From an uncultured Oscillospiraceae bacterium (GTDB lineage Bacteria > Bacillota > Clostridia > Oscillospirales > Oscillospiraceae), in NCBI GenBank assembly GCA_947581795.1, contig CANPVS010000003.1:51994-115993 (forward strand): 64,000 bases of DNA, in the 5' to 3' direction. Shown here piece after piece: positions 15,591 through 25,342 of the stretch (position 1 is its first letter; each line of letters opens with the position of its first letter). The notes under the pieces are model-generated. The model was not told the DNA's origin and ran no database searches. It saw only the letters and a list, made by a program, of their open reading frames with translations. Made by a program: the position numbers and the translations under genes.

Positions 15591-17456
15591 TCACCAGTCG
15601 ATGGTGCTGGCGGTGGCGATCTCGTCCATGGTGTTGGTACAGCCGATGGACCCGTCCGGCCGGCGCTTGCAGACGAGGGAGGGCTCCGTGAGCTCGGGGA
15701 TGTCGTCCACCGCGCCGTCGGCGAAGTCCCGCATCTTGTCCTCCGCGGTGGCAAGCCGCGCCATGATGCCGCCCAGCCGGACCTCGATGACCTCGAAGCC
15801 GTTGGGCTTGTTGGTGCTCTCCCAGAGCTTCCGCCAGATATGGCGCAGAGCCTTGAAGGCCTCGATGGTCTCGGGCACGCCGTCGGCCAGCTTCCCGGCC
15901 ATCGCCCGGTCCCCGGCGCGGACGGCCTTGGCGGCGTTTTCGTGCCAGACGCACTTCAGCGCCAGGGCCCGGGCCAGGGCGGTGTAAAACCGGAACAGCA
16001 GTCCGTAGGTGGGGTTTTCCTGTTCATATTGGGCGTAGAGGGGCACCAGGGAGGCGAAATGCTCCGCCAGATGATAGCCCTCTGTGTCCGCCTCGAACAG
16101 CTCCACCAGCGGGTCCTGCCACAGCATGAATTTACAGAGGTTCGCCGGGTCGGAGGGGAGGTTTTTGATCTCCGGCGTGTAGTTCAGGCGGCTCAGGTCC
16201 AAAAACGCCTGGGCGTCCGCGCCGCAGCAGCGGCGGAACCGGGCGGCCAGCGCGTCCGGGTCGTAGGCGCCCGTATAGGTCATCTCGCCGTAGAGCTGTA
16301 TGCCAAGCAAAGCGGCCTGCAGGTTGCACTCCGCGCCGTTGTCTCCCCAGGCGGTGGCGAGGACGGTGTCCACATCCGCCTTCATGCAGGCGGTGAGGCC
16401 CGCCACGGTGTTTTCGATGGCCAGAGGATAGGCCGGGGCCGGGCCGGGCCAGGTCCAAAGGCCCCCGGCGAATACGGTGGGCACGCCGAACACGGCGTGC
16501 TTTTTCAGCGCCCAGGCGTACTGCTCCTCTTTGGCGTGGTAGTAGTCCCAGTAGACCAGGCTCACCCGCTTGTCCACCGCGGCGATGGCCTTTTCCGAGG
16601 GCATATTTTCGCTGTGGTAGCCGCCGCCGTCCAGGTGGAAGTACATGTCGCTCCACATCATGGGTTTGAGCCCATACTTGTCCGCGATGTCCAGCACCCG
16701 TGAAAGGTGCCGGCCGATGACGGCCCGGGGGTCCTCATAGCCGAACCGGGCCAGGTGCTCCCCCAGGCCCACGCCGTAGGCCTCGTCCATGCCGATATGG
16801 ATGCGCCGGGAGCGGAAGGGGGCGCTGGCGGCCCGGAGCATCTGGTCGATGAGCTCATATGTCTCGTCCACGTCCGCCAGAAGCACCTCGGCGTTGTCCC
16901 GCAGGGCATGGAAGGCGGGCCAGTGCAGCACCCGCTTCAGGTGGCCCAGCACCTGGATGCAGGGGCAGAGCTCGATGCCGAAGAGGGCGCCGTAGTCGTC
17001 CAGGGCCTTCAGCTCGTCATAGGTGTACCGGCCCCGCTTGTAGCCGAAGAAGGGCTGTTCGGGCACCTCGTAGGTATCCTCGGTGTACAGCATGGCCAAA
17101 TTCAGGCCCATCAGCGCCATCCGGCGCAGGAACATGCGCACCGCCCCGGGCTTCAGCACCGCGTTGCGGGAGCAGTCGAACATCACGCCGGAGGAGGCGA
17201 ACCGGGGCCGCTCCTGAATAGAGCAGGGGGCCAGGGGCAGGGGGATGAGACTTAACGCTCTGTAAAACTGTATGGGCTCCGCCCAGGTAAGGCGCACCCG
17301 CGTCCCGTCGCTCTCCACGGCCAGGCAGCCGCCCTTCTCGCAGGCGATCTCCAACCCGTCCTCCGCCGGAGCGAAGCCCAGCTCTTCCCGAAGCTCCGCC
17401 AGCGCAAGCTCCCAGCCCTCCGGCATCCGGCCGGTCAGATGTACCTTCTGTAACAT
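15591..17456 (-). CDS. GH20 beta-N-acetylhexosaminidase
   Basis: 621 residues without signal peptide, so likely cytoplasmic. After an N-terminal auxiliary domain (to about 100) comes the TIM barrel with SSGVMFDCSRNAVL and the GH20 catalytic pair Asp-Glu in IHIGMDEAYGVG; DTVLATAWGDNGAECN follows later. GH20 enzymes remove terminal GlcNAc or GalNAc by substrate-assisted catalysis. The gene is divergent from the ABC importer genes (316 bp shared control region) and close to two mannosidases, which fits removal of GlcNAc from imported N-glycan pieces. AAAGGAGC precedes the start. Confidence 0.85.
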   Translation of the reverse strand: MLQKVHLTGRMPEGWELALAELREELGFAPAEDGLEIACEKGGCLAVESDGTRVRLTWAEPIQFYRALSLIPLPLAPCSIQERPRFASSGVMFDCSRNAVLKPGAVRMFLRRMALMGLNLAMLYTEDTYEVPEQPFFGYKRGRYTYDELKALDDYGALFGIELCPCIQVLGHLKRVLHWPAFHALRDNAEVLLADVDETYELIDQMLRAASAPFRSRRIHIGMDEAYGVGLGEHLARFGYEDPRAVIGRHLSRVLDIADKYGLKPMMWSDMYFHLDGGGYHSENMPSEKAIAAVDKRVSLVYWDYYHAKEEQYAWALKKHAVFGVPTVFAGGLWTWPGPAPAYPLAIENTVAGLTACMKADVDTVLATAWGDNGAECNLQAALLGIQLYGEMTYTGAYDPDALAARFRRCCGADAQAFLDLSRLNYTPEIKNLPSDPANLCKFMLWQDPLVELFEADTEGYHLAEHFASLVPLYAQYEQENPTYGLLFRFYTALARALALKCVWHENAAKAVRAGDRAMAGKLADGVPETIEAFKALRHIWRKLWESTNKPNGFEVIEVRLGGIMARLATAEDKMRDFADGAVDDIPELTEPSLVCKRRPDGSIGCTNTMDEIATASTIDW

Positions 17457-17772
17457 ATAAATAAGCTCCTTTACACAGTTTTGTGGGGATCTTATGCCCC
17501 CATCATAACAGGTGGACTGGCCCCAGGGAAACAGAAAAACGGAATAAGTGGAAAAAATCGGCAGTTCTCACATGCCGGCTGGGCGGGTTTTATGCAATTT
17601 AACGTATAAAAGCGGGATTTTTAAGATGTTTTTTTGCGCAAATTTATAAAAATCAATCTTTTTGATATTATAAAATGACTTTTAGTAACTATATATCAAA
17701 TGGCACAAAGTGTATAATCATTATAATATTTGTTTTTGTTTGTTTTGTCAACTTGAAGGGGAGCTTATCAAA
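17457..17772. promoter_or_regulatory. AT-rich divergent control region of the glycan locus
   Basis: 316 bp between the divergent GH20 and permease genes, far richer in A+T than the rest. A TATAAT (17713-17718) lies 55 bp before the permease start and is the likely plus-strand -10; no good -35 is paired with it. Repeated AT tracts (AAAATCAATCTTTTTGATATTATAAAATG) could be regulator or catabolite-control sites, but I identify none with confidence. Confidence 0.5.
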
Positions 17773-18762
17773 ATGAGTGATTTGGAAGTGAAAAAGGAGG
17801 AGGCCGTCCAGGCGGGGCCGGAACCGAAGAAGCGGCGCCGGTGGACCAAGGACGACACGGAGCTGACCCTGCTGGCCACGCCCACGTTCATATGGTACGT
17901 ACTGTTCTGCTACCTGCCCATGTTCGGCGTGATCATCGCCTTCAAGAACTACAAGATCACCCCGGGCGCCAGCTTTCTGACCAGTCTTTTGAAGAGCGAC
18001 TGGAGCGGGTTTGATAACTTTAAGTACTTCTTCGGCCTGCGGGACTTCCCCCAGATCCTGCGCAACACCATCCTCTACAACGTGGCCTTCATCATCCTGG
18101 ACATCGTCCTGCCGGTGCTGTTCGCCATCATGATCAGCAACATCTACTCCAAGCGCAAGAGCAAGACCTACCAGACCCTGATGTTCATGCCCCACTTTAT
18201 GAGCTGGGTGGTGGTCACCTACTTCGTGTACGCCTTCCTCATCACGGACAAGGGGCTGTTGAACGCCATGATCCGGGCCTTTGGCGGGAAGAACGTCAAC
18301 TGGTACTTTGAGCCGAAGTACTGGCCCTACATACTGATCATCATGCACATATGGAAATCCATCGGCTACAGCATGGTGGTGTACCTGGCCAGCATCACCG
18401 GCATCGACTCCACCCTGTACGAGGCGGCGGTGCTGGACGGGGCCAACAAGTTCCAGCAGGGCCGGTATATCACCCTGCCCGGCCTGAAGCCCATCATCAT
18501 CATGATGTTCATCCTGTCGGTGGGGCACATCTTCTCCTCCGACTTCGGCCTGTTCTACCAGGTGTCCCGGGGGGCCAACCAGCCCCTGACGCCGGTGGTG
18601 GCCACCTTTGACGTGAAGATCTACCAGATGCTGACCTCCAACTCCGTCAGCCTGGGGAAGACGGCGGCGGCCAGCCTGTTCCAGTCCGTGATCGGCTGCA
18701 TCACCATCCTGATCGCCAACGGCATCGTGCGCAAGGTCGACAGGGCCAGCGCCCTGATCTGA
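17773..18762 (+). CDS. ABC sugar transporter permease (LplB type)
   Basis: 329 residues from the ATG at 17773 (GAAGGGGAG upstream). The cytosolic N-tail ends in KKRRRWTKDD, then six hydrophobic segments. The binding-protein-dependent permease EAA loop is YEAAVLDGANKFQQGRYITLPGLKP, which docks the ATPase. The N-terminal sequence FIWYVLFCYLPMFGVIIAFKNYK is typical of the LplB/YteP group for oligosaccharides of plant and host glycans. No ATPase gene is in the cluster, so a shared MsmX-like ATPase encoded elsewhere is expected. First gene of a permease-permease-binding protein operon. Confidence 0.93.
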   Translation: MSDLEVKKEEAVQAGPEPKKRRRWTKDDTELTLLATPTFIWYVLFCYLPMFGVIIAFKNYKITPGASFLTSLLKSDWSGFDNFKYFFGLRDFPQILRNTILYNVAFIILDIVLPVLFAIMISNIYSKRKSKTYQTLMFMPHFMSWVVVTYFVYAFLITDKGLLNAMIRAFGGKNVNWYFEPKYWPYILIIMHIWKSIGYSMVVYLASITGIDSTLYEAAVLDGANKFQQGRYITLPGLKPIIIMMFILSVGHIFSSDFGLFYQVSRGANQPLTPVVATFDVKIYQMLTSNSVSLGKTAAASLFQSVIGCITILIANGIVRKVDRASALI

Positions 18763-18775
18763 GGAGGTGGGTCAA

Positions 18776-19717
18776 ATGGCAAGAGAAAAGAAAATGCAGC
18801 TCAACGAGGGCGTGACCCGCCTCAACCGCATCAAGCCCGCCACCAACGCGATCTTCAACATCTTCTTCCTGGTCCTGGCGCTGGTGTGCTTTCTGCCCAT
18901 CGTCTTTATCTTCATCATCTCCATCACGGACAACGACGTCATCCGCCGGCAGGGGTACCAGATCTTCGTCACCGCGGAGACCTTCTCCGCCGACGCGTAC
19001 AAATACCTCTGGGGCCAGCGGCAGACCATCCTCCACGCCCTGTGGGTGTCGGTGTACGTCACCGCCATCGGCACGGTGCTGGGCGTGATGCTCACGTCCC
19101 TCATGGGCTACGTCCTGTCCCGGCGGGAGTATAAGCTGAACGGCTTCATGGCCATCGTGGTGTTCATCCCCATGATCTTCGGCGGCGGCATGGCGGCCTC
19201 CTACATGGTCAACTCCCAGATCCTGCACCTGCGGGACACCATGTGGATTTTGATCCTGCCCCTGGCGGTGTCCAGCTTCAACGTGACCATCGCCCGGACC
19301 TTCTTCCGCACCACCATCCCGGACGAGGTCATCGAGTCGGCCAAGATCGACGGCGCCTCCCAGTTCACCATCTTCTCCCGGATCGTGCTGCCCATCTCCA
19401 AGCCGGTGCTGGCCACCATCGGGCTTTTCCTGGCCTTCGGCTACTGGAACGACTGGTTCCAGGCCCAGCTGTATATCAACAAGGACAGCCTCCGCTCCCT
19501 GCAGGCCATGCTGAACGCCATGCAGAACAACCTGGAATACCTGACCAAGAACCCCACGGCCCTGCTGGCCACGGCCACCGACCTGAAGAGGAACATGCCC
19601 CAGGAGAGCGTGCGCATGGCCATCGCCTTCGTGGTGGCGGTGCCCATCGCCTGCATCTATCCCTTCTTCCAGAAATACTTCATCTCCGGCCTGACCGTGG
19701 GCGCGGTGAAGGGCTGA
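18776..19717 (+). CDS. ABC sugar transporter permease (LplC/YtcP type)
   Basis: 313 residues. The ATG at 18776 lies 5 bp after GAGGAGGTGG; the GTG at 18767 lies within that ribosome site and is rejected. Six hydrophobic segments and the EAA loop DEVIESAKIDGASQFTIFSRIVLPISKP. The partner of the upstream permease, forming the heteromeric channel of a CUT1 sugar importer. Separated by 13 bp from the first permease. Ends with the usual YPFFQKYFISGLTVGAVKG. Confidence 0.93.
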   Translation: MAREKKMQLNEGVTRLNRIKPATNAIFNIFFLVLALVCFLPIVFIFIISITDNDVIRRQGYQIFVTAETFSADAYKYLWGQRQTILHALWVSVYVTAIGTVLGVMLTSLMGYVLSRREYKLNGFMAIVVFIPMIFGGGMAASYMVNSQILHLRDTMWILILPLAVSSFNVTIARTFFRTTIPDEVIESAKIDGASQFTIFSRIVLPISKPVLATIGLFLAFGYWNDWFQAQLYINKDSLRSLQAMLNAMQNNLEYLTKNPTALLATATDLKRNMPQESVRMAIAFVVAVPIACIYPFFQKYFISGLTVGAVKG

Positions 19718-19797
19718 AGACCCGTTTTCGTATTGTTGCGGCCGGCAGGCCGTGTCAATAGAGCCTGAAAAAAATTTACAATAGGAGGAATCACAGC

Positions 19798-21267
19798 ATG
19801 AAGAAGACTCTGTCCCTGCTCCTGGCGGTCGTGATGGTCGTTTCCATGTTCGCCTGCCTCGGCGGAAGCGCCCTGGCCGACGAGGAGATCCCCACCGTCG
19901 TCTGGTACATGGTGGGCGGCGGCCAGCCGGCCAACTATGACTCCTGGAAGGCGAAGGTAGACGCCTACCTGGAGGAGAAGATCGGCGTGCACCTGGACAT
20001 CCAGTGCGTCTCCTGGGGCGACTGGGGCGACCGGCGCAGCGTGATCGTGCAGACCAACGAGCCCTATGACATCATATTCACCGACTCCGGCTCCTACATC
20101 AGCGACGTGAATATGGGCGCCTTCGCCGACCTGAGCGAGCTCATCAAGGAGGTCCCGGCCCTGACCGACGTCATCCCCGAGGATTACCTGAAGGCCTGCG
20201 AGATCGACGGCAAGCTGTACGCCATCCCCGCCTACAAGGACTCCTCCATGACCCAGTTCTTCGTCTGGACGAAGGAGTATGTGGAGGATCACCCCGAGTA
20301 TGCCGACGCCCACACCATCGCTGACATCGGCCCCATCCTGGAGGCTGTCCACGAGGCGACCGGCGACGTGTTCCTGATGAACAAGGACGGCATCTCCGCC
20401 ATCATCGGCGACAAGTACGACAACTTCGGCACCGGCCTGCCCACCATCGGCATCAGCTATACCAGCGGCGAGAACAAGATTGTCCCCGTCTTCGAGCAGG
20501 AGGACGTTCTGGCCGATCTGCGCCTGATGCATGAGTACTTCAACGCCGGCCTTATCAACTCCGACGCCGCCGTGGCCGACGAGGCCACCGGCATGTGCGC
20601 GCTGGGCGTGGCCCAGGGCTGGCCTTCCGCCGGCGACACTGTCTGGGGCCCCGGCCGCGGCTGCCCCGTGGTGGTGAGCCAGTTCGAGGACACCGTCCTC
20701 TCCAACGACACCGTGCAGGGCTCCATGGCCTGCATCTCCGCCTCCTCCGAGCATCAGCTGGAGGCCCTGAAGGTCCTGGAGCTGGTCAACACCGACAGCT
20801 GGCTGCGTGACGCGCTGGCCTACGGCGAAGAGGGCGTGAACTTTGAGTATGTCCAGGACAAGGACTCCGGCGAGACCGGCGTTTTCAAGCTGAACAACGA
20901 CTGGACCCTGGCCGCCTACACCCAGGGCACCTTCTTCGACATGACCCTGGAGGCCACCAAGGATGAGGACGCCGATACGTACACGGTTCCCGAGAACTAC
21001 TACGTGAACGAGGTCCAGGTCCAGAACGAGAACGCCACTCCCTCCCCGGCGCTGGGCTTCATCTTCAACGCCGAGCCCGTGGCCGACGAGCTGGCCGCCT
21101 GCCAGGCCATCTTTGCCGAGTACAAGGGCCTGATCCAGACCGGCACCGGCGATCCCGACGTGGAAGTGCCCAACATGATGGAAGCCATGCGGGCCGAGGG
21201 CTTTGACGACATCGTCGCCGAGGCGCAGAGTCAGTTTGACGCCTGGCTGGCCGCCACCCAGGCGTGA
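19798..21267 (+). CDS. Extracellular sugar-binding protein of the ABC importer
   Basis: 489 residues. Signal peptide MKKTLSLLLAVVMVVSMFAC with a likely signal-peptidase-I site after GSALA at about residue 27; a Cys is present at 20 but the residues before it (SMFA) do not make a good lipobox. The mature chain has the class of large LplA-like binding proteins with LMNKDGISAIIGDKYDNFG and many acidic residues. It captures oligosaccharide outside the cell and delivers it to the two permeases. AGGAGGAATCACAGC precedes the start. A strong hairpin terminator follows. Confidence 0.9.
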   Translation: MKKTLSLLLAVVMVVSMFACLGGSALADEEIPTVVWYMVGGGQPANYDSWKAKVDAYLEEKIGVHLDIQCVSWGDWGDRRSVIVQTNEPYDIIFTDSGSYISDVNMGAFADLSELIKEVPALTDVIPEDYLKACEIDGKLYAIPAYKDSSMTQFFVWTKEYVEDHPEYADAHTIADIGPILEAVHEATGDVFLMNKDGISAIIGDKYDNFGTGLPTIGISYTSGENKIVPVFEQEDVLADLRLMHEYFNAGLINSDAAVADEATGMCALGVAQGWPSAGDTVWGPGRGCPVVVSQFEDTVLSNDTVQGSMACISASSEHQLEALKVLELVNTDSWLRDALAYGEEGVNFEYVQDKDSGETGVFKLNNDWTLAAYTQGTFFDMTLEATKDEDADTYTVPENYYVNEVQVQNENATPSPALGFIFNAEPVADELAACQAIFAEYKGLIQTGTGDPDVEVPNMMEAMRAEGFDDIVAEAQSQFDAWLAATQA

Positions 21268-21304
21268 GCCTTCCGGTAACGGACAAAACCAAGTAAGACT
21301 CTGT

Positions 21305-21337
21305 GGGGCTATTGCGGCCAACGGCCGCAATAGCCCC
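21305..21337 (+). terminator. Terminator after the importer operon
   Basis: 15-bp perfect stem GGGGCTATTGCGGCC / GGCCGCAATAGCCCC with loop AAC, followed by TTGTCT. Confidence 0.85.
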
Positions 21338-21366
21338 TTGTCTATCCTCTGACTATCCTATATAAT
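21338..21366 (+). promoter_or_regulatory. Sigma-A promoter of the alpha-mannosidase gene
   Basis: TTGTCT (21338-21343), 17 bp, TATAAT (21361-21366). The -35 abuts the preceding terminator, so the gene is transcribed independently with a leader of about 75 nt. Confidence 0.75.
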
Positions 21367-21447
21367 GCCCACGTGGACTTTGTCCCCATGCCGTTGGGAA
21401 ACGGCCCGGGGACAGCGCCCATATCGACAGACTGTGAGGTGTCGCGT

Positions 21448-24400
21448 ATGTATTTCATCGACCAACGCATCCGGGTCATATGTGACCAGCTGGAGCGGCT
21501 GCGGTTTCTGGACAGCACCCCCCTCACCAACTGGCAGTATAAGCGGGGGCTCTACTTCCGCCCGGAGGAGGCGGATAAAAACGGCCCCGCCTGGGAGAGC
21601 TTCGACAGCGAGACCATGCGCTGGTACGCCGACTACGCCGGCACGGACCAGTTTGAGGGCAAGTTCAAGGGCCACGGCGGCGACTTCCATGGCATCCCGG
21701 GGACGCACTACTGGTTCCGGGCCCAGGTGACCATCCCGGAGGCCTACGACGGGAAGAGCGTGTGGCTGCGGATAAAGACCCAGATCGAGGAGTGGGACGA
21801 CGGGAAGAACCCCCAGTTCCTCATCTTCCTGGACGGCGTACCTGTCCAGGGCGCGGACATGAACCACCGGGAGGTGCTCCTGGACCGCCGCGCGAAAGGC
21901 GGCCGGACCCTGACCGTGGACGTGCAGGCGTACACCGGCACCCTCCACCGGGAGTTCTGTTTCCTGGCGGAGCTCTACACCCTGGACGAGGACATCAACA
22001 GGCTCTATTGGGACCTTTTGGTACCCCTGCAGGGCTTCGACCGGCTGGGGCAGGACAGTAAAATCCGGCTGGATGTGCAAACGGTGCTGAACGACACCAT
22101 AAACCTCTTGGACATGCGCCAGCCCTATTCCGAGGCATTTTACACCTCTTTGGCGGCGGCTCAGGGGCATATCACCAGAGAGCTCTATGAAAAGATGGGC
22201 GGTCACGACGAGGTGATCGCCACCTGCATCGGCCACACCCACATCGACGTGGCCTGGTGGTGGACGGTGGCCCAGACCCGGGAGAAGGTGGTCCGCTCCT
22301 TCGCCACGGTGCTGAAGCTGATGGAGGAGTACCCCAGCTATAAATTCATGTCCAGCCAGCCGGTGCTCTATTACTTCTTGAAGCAGCGCTACCCCGACCT
22401 CTATGAGCGCATCAAGCAGCGGGTGGCCGAGGGCCGCTGGGAGGTGGAGGGGGCCACCTGGCTGGAGATGGACACCAACCTGACCTCCGGGGAGAGCCTG
22501 GTACGCCAATTCCTCTACGGCAAGCGGTTTTTCCGGGAGGAGTTCGGCTACGACTGCAAGATCCTCTGGCTGCCGGACGTGTTCGGCTATTCCGGCGCCC
22601 TGCCCCAGATCATGAAAAAGGCGGGCGTGGACTACTTCATGACCACGAAGCTGGCCTGGAACCAGCTGAACAAGATACCCAACGACACCTTCATCTGGCG
22701 GGGTATCGACGGCTCGGAGGTGCTGGCCCACCTGATCACCACCGTGGGCGTGGGCCAGGACCCCAAGACCAGCTTTTTCACCACCTACAACGGCTTTCTC
22801 CACCCGGACGCCATCATGGGCGGCTGGGAGCGATACCAGAACAAGGAGATCAACAACGACATCCTGGTCTCCTACGGCTACGGCGACGGCGGCGGCGGGC
22901 CCACCCGGGCCATGCTGGAGACGTCGGAACGGATGGAGAAAGGCCTGCCCGGTATGCCGAGGGTCCGCCAGGAGACCGCTCGGACCTACTTTGACGAGAT
23001 GGCCGCCCGGGTGAATGGCAACAGGCGCCTGGAGCGATGGGAAGGGGAGTTCTACTTCGAGTACCACCGGGGCACCTACACCTCCATGGCCCGGAACAAG
23101 CGGGGCAACCGGAAGAGCGAGCTGGCCCTCATGGACCTGGAGCTTCTGGGGGTGCTCTCCGGGGACTACCCGGCGGAAGTCCTCGCCCGCCTGTGGCGGG
23201 ATGTGGTGCTCCTGAACCAGTTCCACGACATCCTGCCGGGCAGCTCCATCGGCGAGGTGTACGAGGTCACCAAGGCGGAGTACGAGGGACTCCTGGCCGA
23301 GACGGGCGCGCTTATCCGGGAACGCCTGGATAAGCTGGCCGGGCCGGGCGAGGCCGTGACCGTGTTCAACACCCTGGGCTTTGAGCGGGACGACGCGGTG
23401 TGCCTGGGGAACGTGAAAGCCGCCGCCCTCCGGGACGGCGCGGGGAACGTCTATCCCGTCCAGCAGACGGCGGAGGGGGCGGTGGCTTATCTTCGCGGCC
23501 TGCCCTCCAAGGGCTGGGCGGCCTTCACGGCGGCGGAGCTCCCGGCGGCGGAGAGCCCCTTCCACCGGGCGGACGACTATCACCTGGAGACGCCCTTTTA
23601 CAAGGTCACGCTGGACGAGCATGGCCACATCGCGTCCCTGTACGACAAAGAATTTGACCGGGAGCTGGCCCTGCCCGGCGGGAAGCTGAACCAGCTGCGG
23701 CTTTATGAGGACAAGCCCATCTACTACGACAACTGGGACATCGACATGTTCTACACGGAGAAGAGCTGGCCAGTGGACGAGCTGGTGTCCATGAACTGGA
23801 CGGAGGAGGGCCCCGTCCGGGCCGCGGTGGAGCTGGAGTACAAATGCAGCCGGAGCGTCATCCGGCAGAAGGTGCGCTTCTACGCCGATACCCGCCGCAT
23901 CGACTTCGAGACCTGGGCGGACTGGAAGGAGCATCAGCACCTGCTGAAGGCGGAGTTCCCCCTGGACATCCACACCGACGAGGCCACCTTCGAGGTCCAG
24001 TTCGGCTCCGTGAAGCGGAAGGTCCACACCAACACCACCTGGGACAAGGCCCGCTTCGAGAGCTGCGCCCAGAAGTGGATGGACTACTCCGAGGGCCATT
24101 ACGGCGTGAGCCTTCTGAACGACTGCAAGTACGGACACTCCGTGCTGGACGGGGTGGTGTCCCTGACCCTCATCAAGTGCGGCGTGGAGCCCAACCCCAA
24201 CGCGGACGTGGAGGAGCACCGCTTTACTTATGCCCTCTATCCCCACGGCGGCTCCTGGCAGGAGGCCGGCACGGTGCGGGAGGCCTATAAGCTGAACCAG
24301 CCCACTTACGCCATGGACCACGGCGCGCCGGGCGGAAGCTTCAGCTATGCCGCCGTGAGCCCGGCCAACGTCGTTCTGGAGACGGTGAAAAGGGCGGAGG

Positions 24401-24597
24401 ACGGCGGCGGGGTCATCCTGCGGCTGTATGAGAGCGAGAATGCCCGGACCAAGACGGCGCTGACCCTGCCCGCGGGGTGCACGAAGGCTTATAGCGTGAA
24501 CCTGCTGGAGGAGATTGAAGAGGAGCTGCCGGTGGAGAACGGCCAGGTGCGCTTCACCATGAAGCCCTTCGAGATCAAGTCCATATTGGTAAAGTAA
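21448..24597 (+). CDS. GH38 alpha-mannosidase
   Basis: 1049 residues from the ATG at 21448 (GTGAGGTG upstream); an in-frame GTG at 21373 would begin at the transcript start. The N-terminal beta domain is followed by the GH38 catalytic domain: GHTHIDVAWWWTVAQTREKV with zinc ligands, EGATWLEMDTNLTSGES, and WLPDVFGYSGALPQIM with the Asp nucleophile. The C-terminal beta-sandwich completes the family. GH38 enzymes hydrolyse alpha-1,2/3/6 mannosidic bonds and need a divalent metal. No signal peptide, so it acts on imported oligosaccharide. With the nearby GH20, GH2 and isomerase it fits N-glycan or mannoside breakdown. Confidence 0.95.
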   Translation: MYFIDQRIRVICDQLERLRFLDSTPLTNWQYKRGLYFRPEEADKNGPAWESFDSETMRWYADYAGTDQFEGKFKGHGGDFHGIPGTHYWFRAQVTIPEAYDGKSVWLRIKTQIEEWDDGKNPQFLIFLDGVPVQGADMNHREVLLDRRAKGGRTLTVDVQAYTGTLHREFCFLAELYTLDEDINRLYWDLLVPLQGFDRLGQDSKIRLDVQTVLNDTINLLDMRQPYSEAFYTSLAAAQGHITRELYEKMGGHDEVIATCIGHTHIDVAWWWTVAQTREKVVRSFATVLKLMEEYPSYKFMSSQPVLYYFLKQRYPDLYERIKQRVAEGRWEVEGATWLEMDTNLTSGESLVRQFLYGKRFFREEFGYDCKILWLPDVFGYSGALPQIMKKAGVDYFMTTKLAWNQLNKIPNDTFIWRGIDGSEVLAHLITTVGVGQDPKTSFFTTYNGFLHPDAIMGGWERYQNKEINNDILVSYGYGDGGGGPTRAMLETSERMEKGLPGMPRVRQETARTYFDEMAARVNGNRRLERWEGEFYFEYHRGTYTSMARNKRGNRKSELALMDLELLGVLSGDYPAEVLARLWRDVVLLNQFHDILPGSSIGEVYEVTKAEYEGLLAETGALIRERLDKLAGPGEAVTVFNTLGFERDDAVCLGNVKAAALRDGAGNVYPVQQTAEGAVAYLRGLPSKGWAAFTAAELPAAESPFHRADDYHLETPFYKVTLDEHGHIASLYDKEFDRELALPGGKLNQLRLYEDKPIYYDNWDIDMFYTEKSWPVDELVSMNWTEEGPVRAAVELEYKCSRSVIRQKVRFYADTRRIDFETWADWKEHQHLLKAEFPLDIHTDEATFEVQFGSVKRKVHTNTTWDKARFESCAQKWMDYSEGHYGVSLLNDCKYGHSVLDGVVSLTLIKCGVEPNPNADVEEHRFTYALYPHGGSWQEAGTVREAYKLNQPTYAMDHGAPGGSFSYAAVSPANVVLETVKRAEDGGGVILRLYESENARTKTALTLPAGCTKAYSVNLLEEIEEELPVENGQVRFTMKPFEIKSILVK

Positions 24598-24622
24598 AGG
24601 CATAAAATAAGGCATAGGAAAA

Positions 24623-24649
24623 GGGCGCGTTTCACAACGCGCCCTTCAT
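24623..24649 (+). terminator. Terminator after the alpha-mannosidase gene
   Basis: GGGCGCGT-ttcaca-ACGCGCCC followed by TTCATTATT. An almost identical hairpin with the same tail stands after the ttcA-like gene at 34176. Confidence 0.82.
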
Positions 24650-24657
24650 TATTGAAC

Positions 24658-24684
24658 GCCTCCCCTTGCACAGGGGAGGCTTTT
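24658..24684. terminator. Hairpin at the end of the YesL-type gene
   Basis: GCCTCCCC-ttgcaca-GGGGAGGC, followed on the plus strand by TTTTAT. It faces the minus-strand gene ending at 24683 and resembles half of the large palindromic repeat. Confidence 0.65.
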
Positions 24685-25342
24685 ATGGTTCTTCCTCATC
24701 CTTATCCTCCTTGTCCCGGCCCTCCAATTGGGCCAGGACGGGGGCCATGAGCAGGCTGTTCAAAAGACATATCACCCCGCAGCCGATGATGACCCAGAAG
24801 GACAGGGTCTTCAGGAACGTGACCACGGAGAAATAACAGAGCGCGAAGGGGATGGCGGCCAGGGCCGTCATGAGCAGGGTGCGGGGCAGCTTGGTCACGG
24901 CCAGGATGAGGGCGTTGACGGTGTGCTGCCGGAGGGTGTTGTCGTAGCGGACCAGCAGCGGGAACAGCCAGCAGGCCAGGGCGAGACACCCAACGGCCAG
25001 AACGGCCGCCAAGGCCCGGAGGGCCGAGGCCAGGCCGCCGGCGAGAAAGGCGTCGATGAGCAGCCGGTCGCAGACCAGGGAGACTACGAACACCAGCATG
25101 ACCAGCCACGCCGCCGTGGCCTGTTTGAAGTTGGACCGGAAGGCCCGGAAGAAGCTCTTCACCACGCCGGAGGATGCGTCCAGGACGATGTCCTGGCACA
25201 CCCTGGTCATGGCGGCCAGGGAGGCCCCCGCCGTCACCACCGGGACGCAGCAGACCAGAAACAGCACGTTCACAATGATCAGATCCGCCACCCGGCAGAG
25301 GAACTGGAAAAACGGGCTGTCAAAGTTCAGGAACGACTTCAT
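24683..25342 (-). CDS. YesL-family (DUF624) membrane protein
   Basis: 219 residues. Start at 25342 chosen from GGAGG 9 bp upstream. FFQFLCRVADLIIVNVLFLVCCVPVVTAG is the family's first membrane helix, followed by AAMTRVCQDIVLD and about four more hydrophobic segments. YesL-type proteins sit in operons for polysaccharide import and breakdown and are thought to help the transporter, though the mechanism is unknown. It is the last gene of an operon with the AraC-type regulator, beta-mannosidase and isomerase and overlaps the regulator gene by 23 bp. Confidence 0.82.
   Translation of the reverse strand: MKSFLNFDSPFFQFLCRVADLIIVNVLFLVCCVPVVTAGASLAAMTRVCQDIVLDASSGVVKSFFRAFRSNFKQATAAWLVMLVFVVSLVCDRLLIDAFLAGGLASALRALAAVLAVGCLALACWLFPLLVRYDNTLRQHTVNALILAVTKLPRTLLMTALAAIPFALCYFSVVTFLKTLSFWVIIGCGVICLLNSLLMAPVLAQLEGRDKEDKDEEEP

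Noticed and set aside
19657..21330. 557-codon minus-strand open frame opposite the sugar-binding protein gene
   Set aside because: Shadow of a gene with signal peptide and family features; the antisense product has no family features.
21358..24615. 1085-codon open frame on the minus strand opposite the alpha-mannosidase gene
   Set aside because: It lies over a clear GH38 gene; the product is a low-complexity His/Gly/Val/Leu-rich shadow caused by high GC, without any domain.
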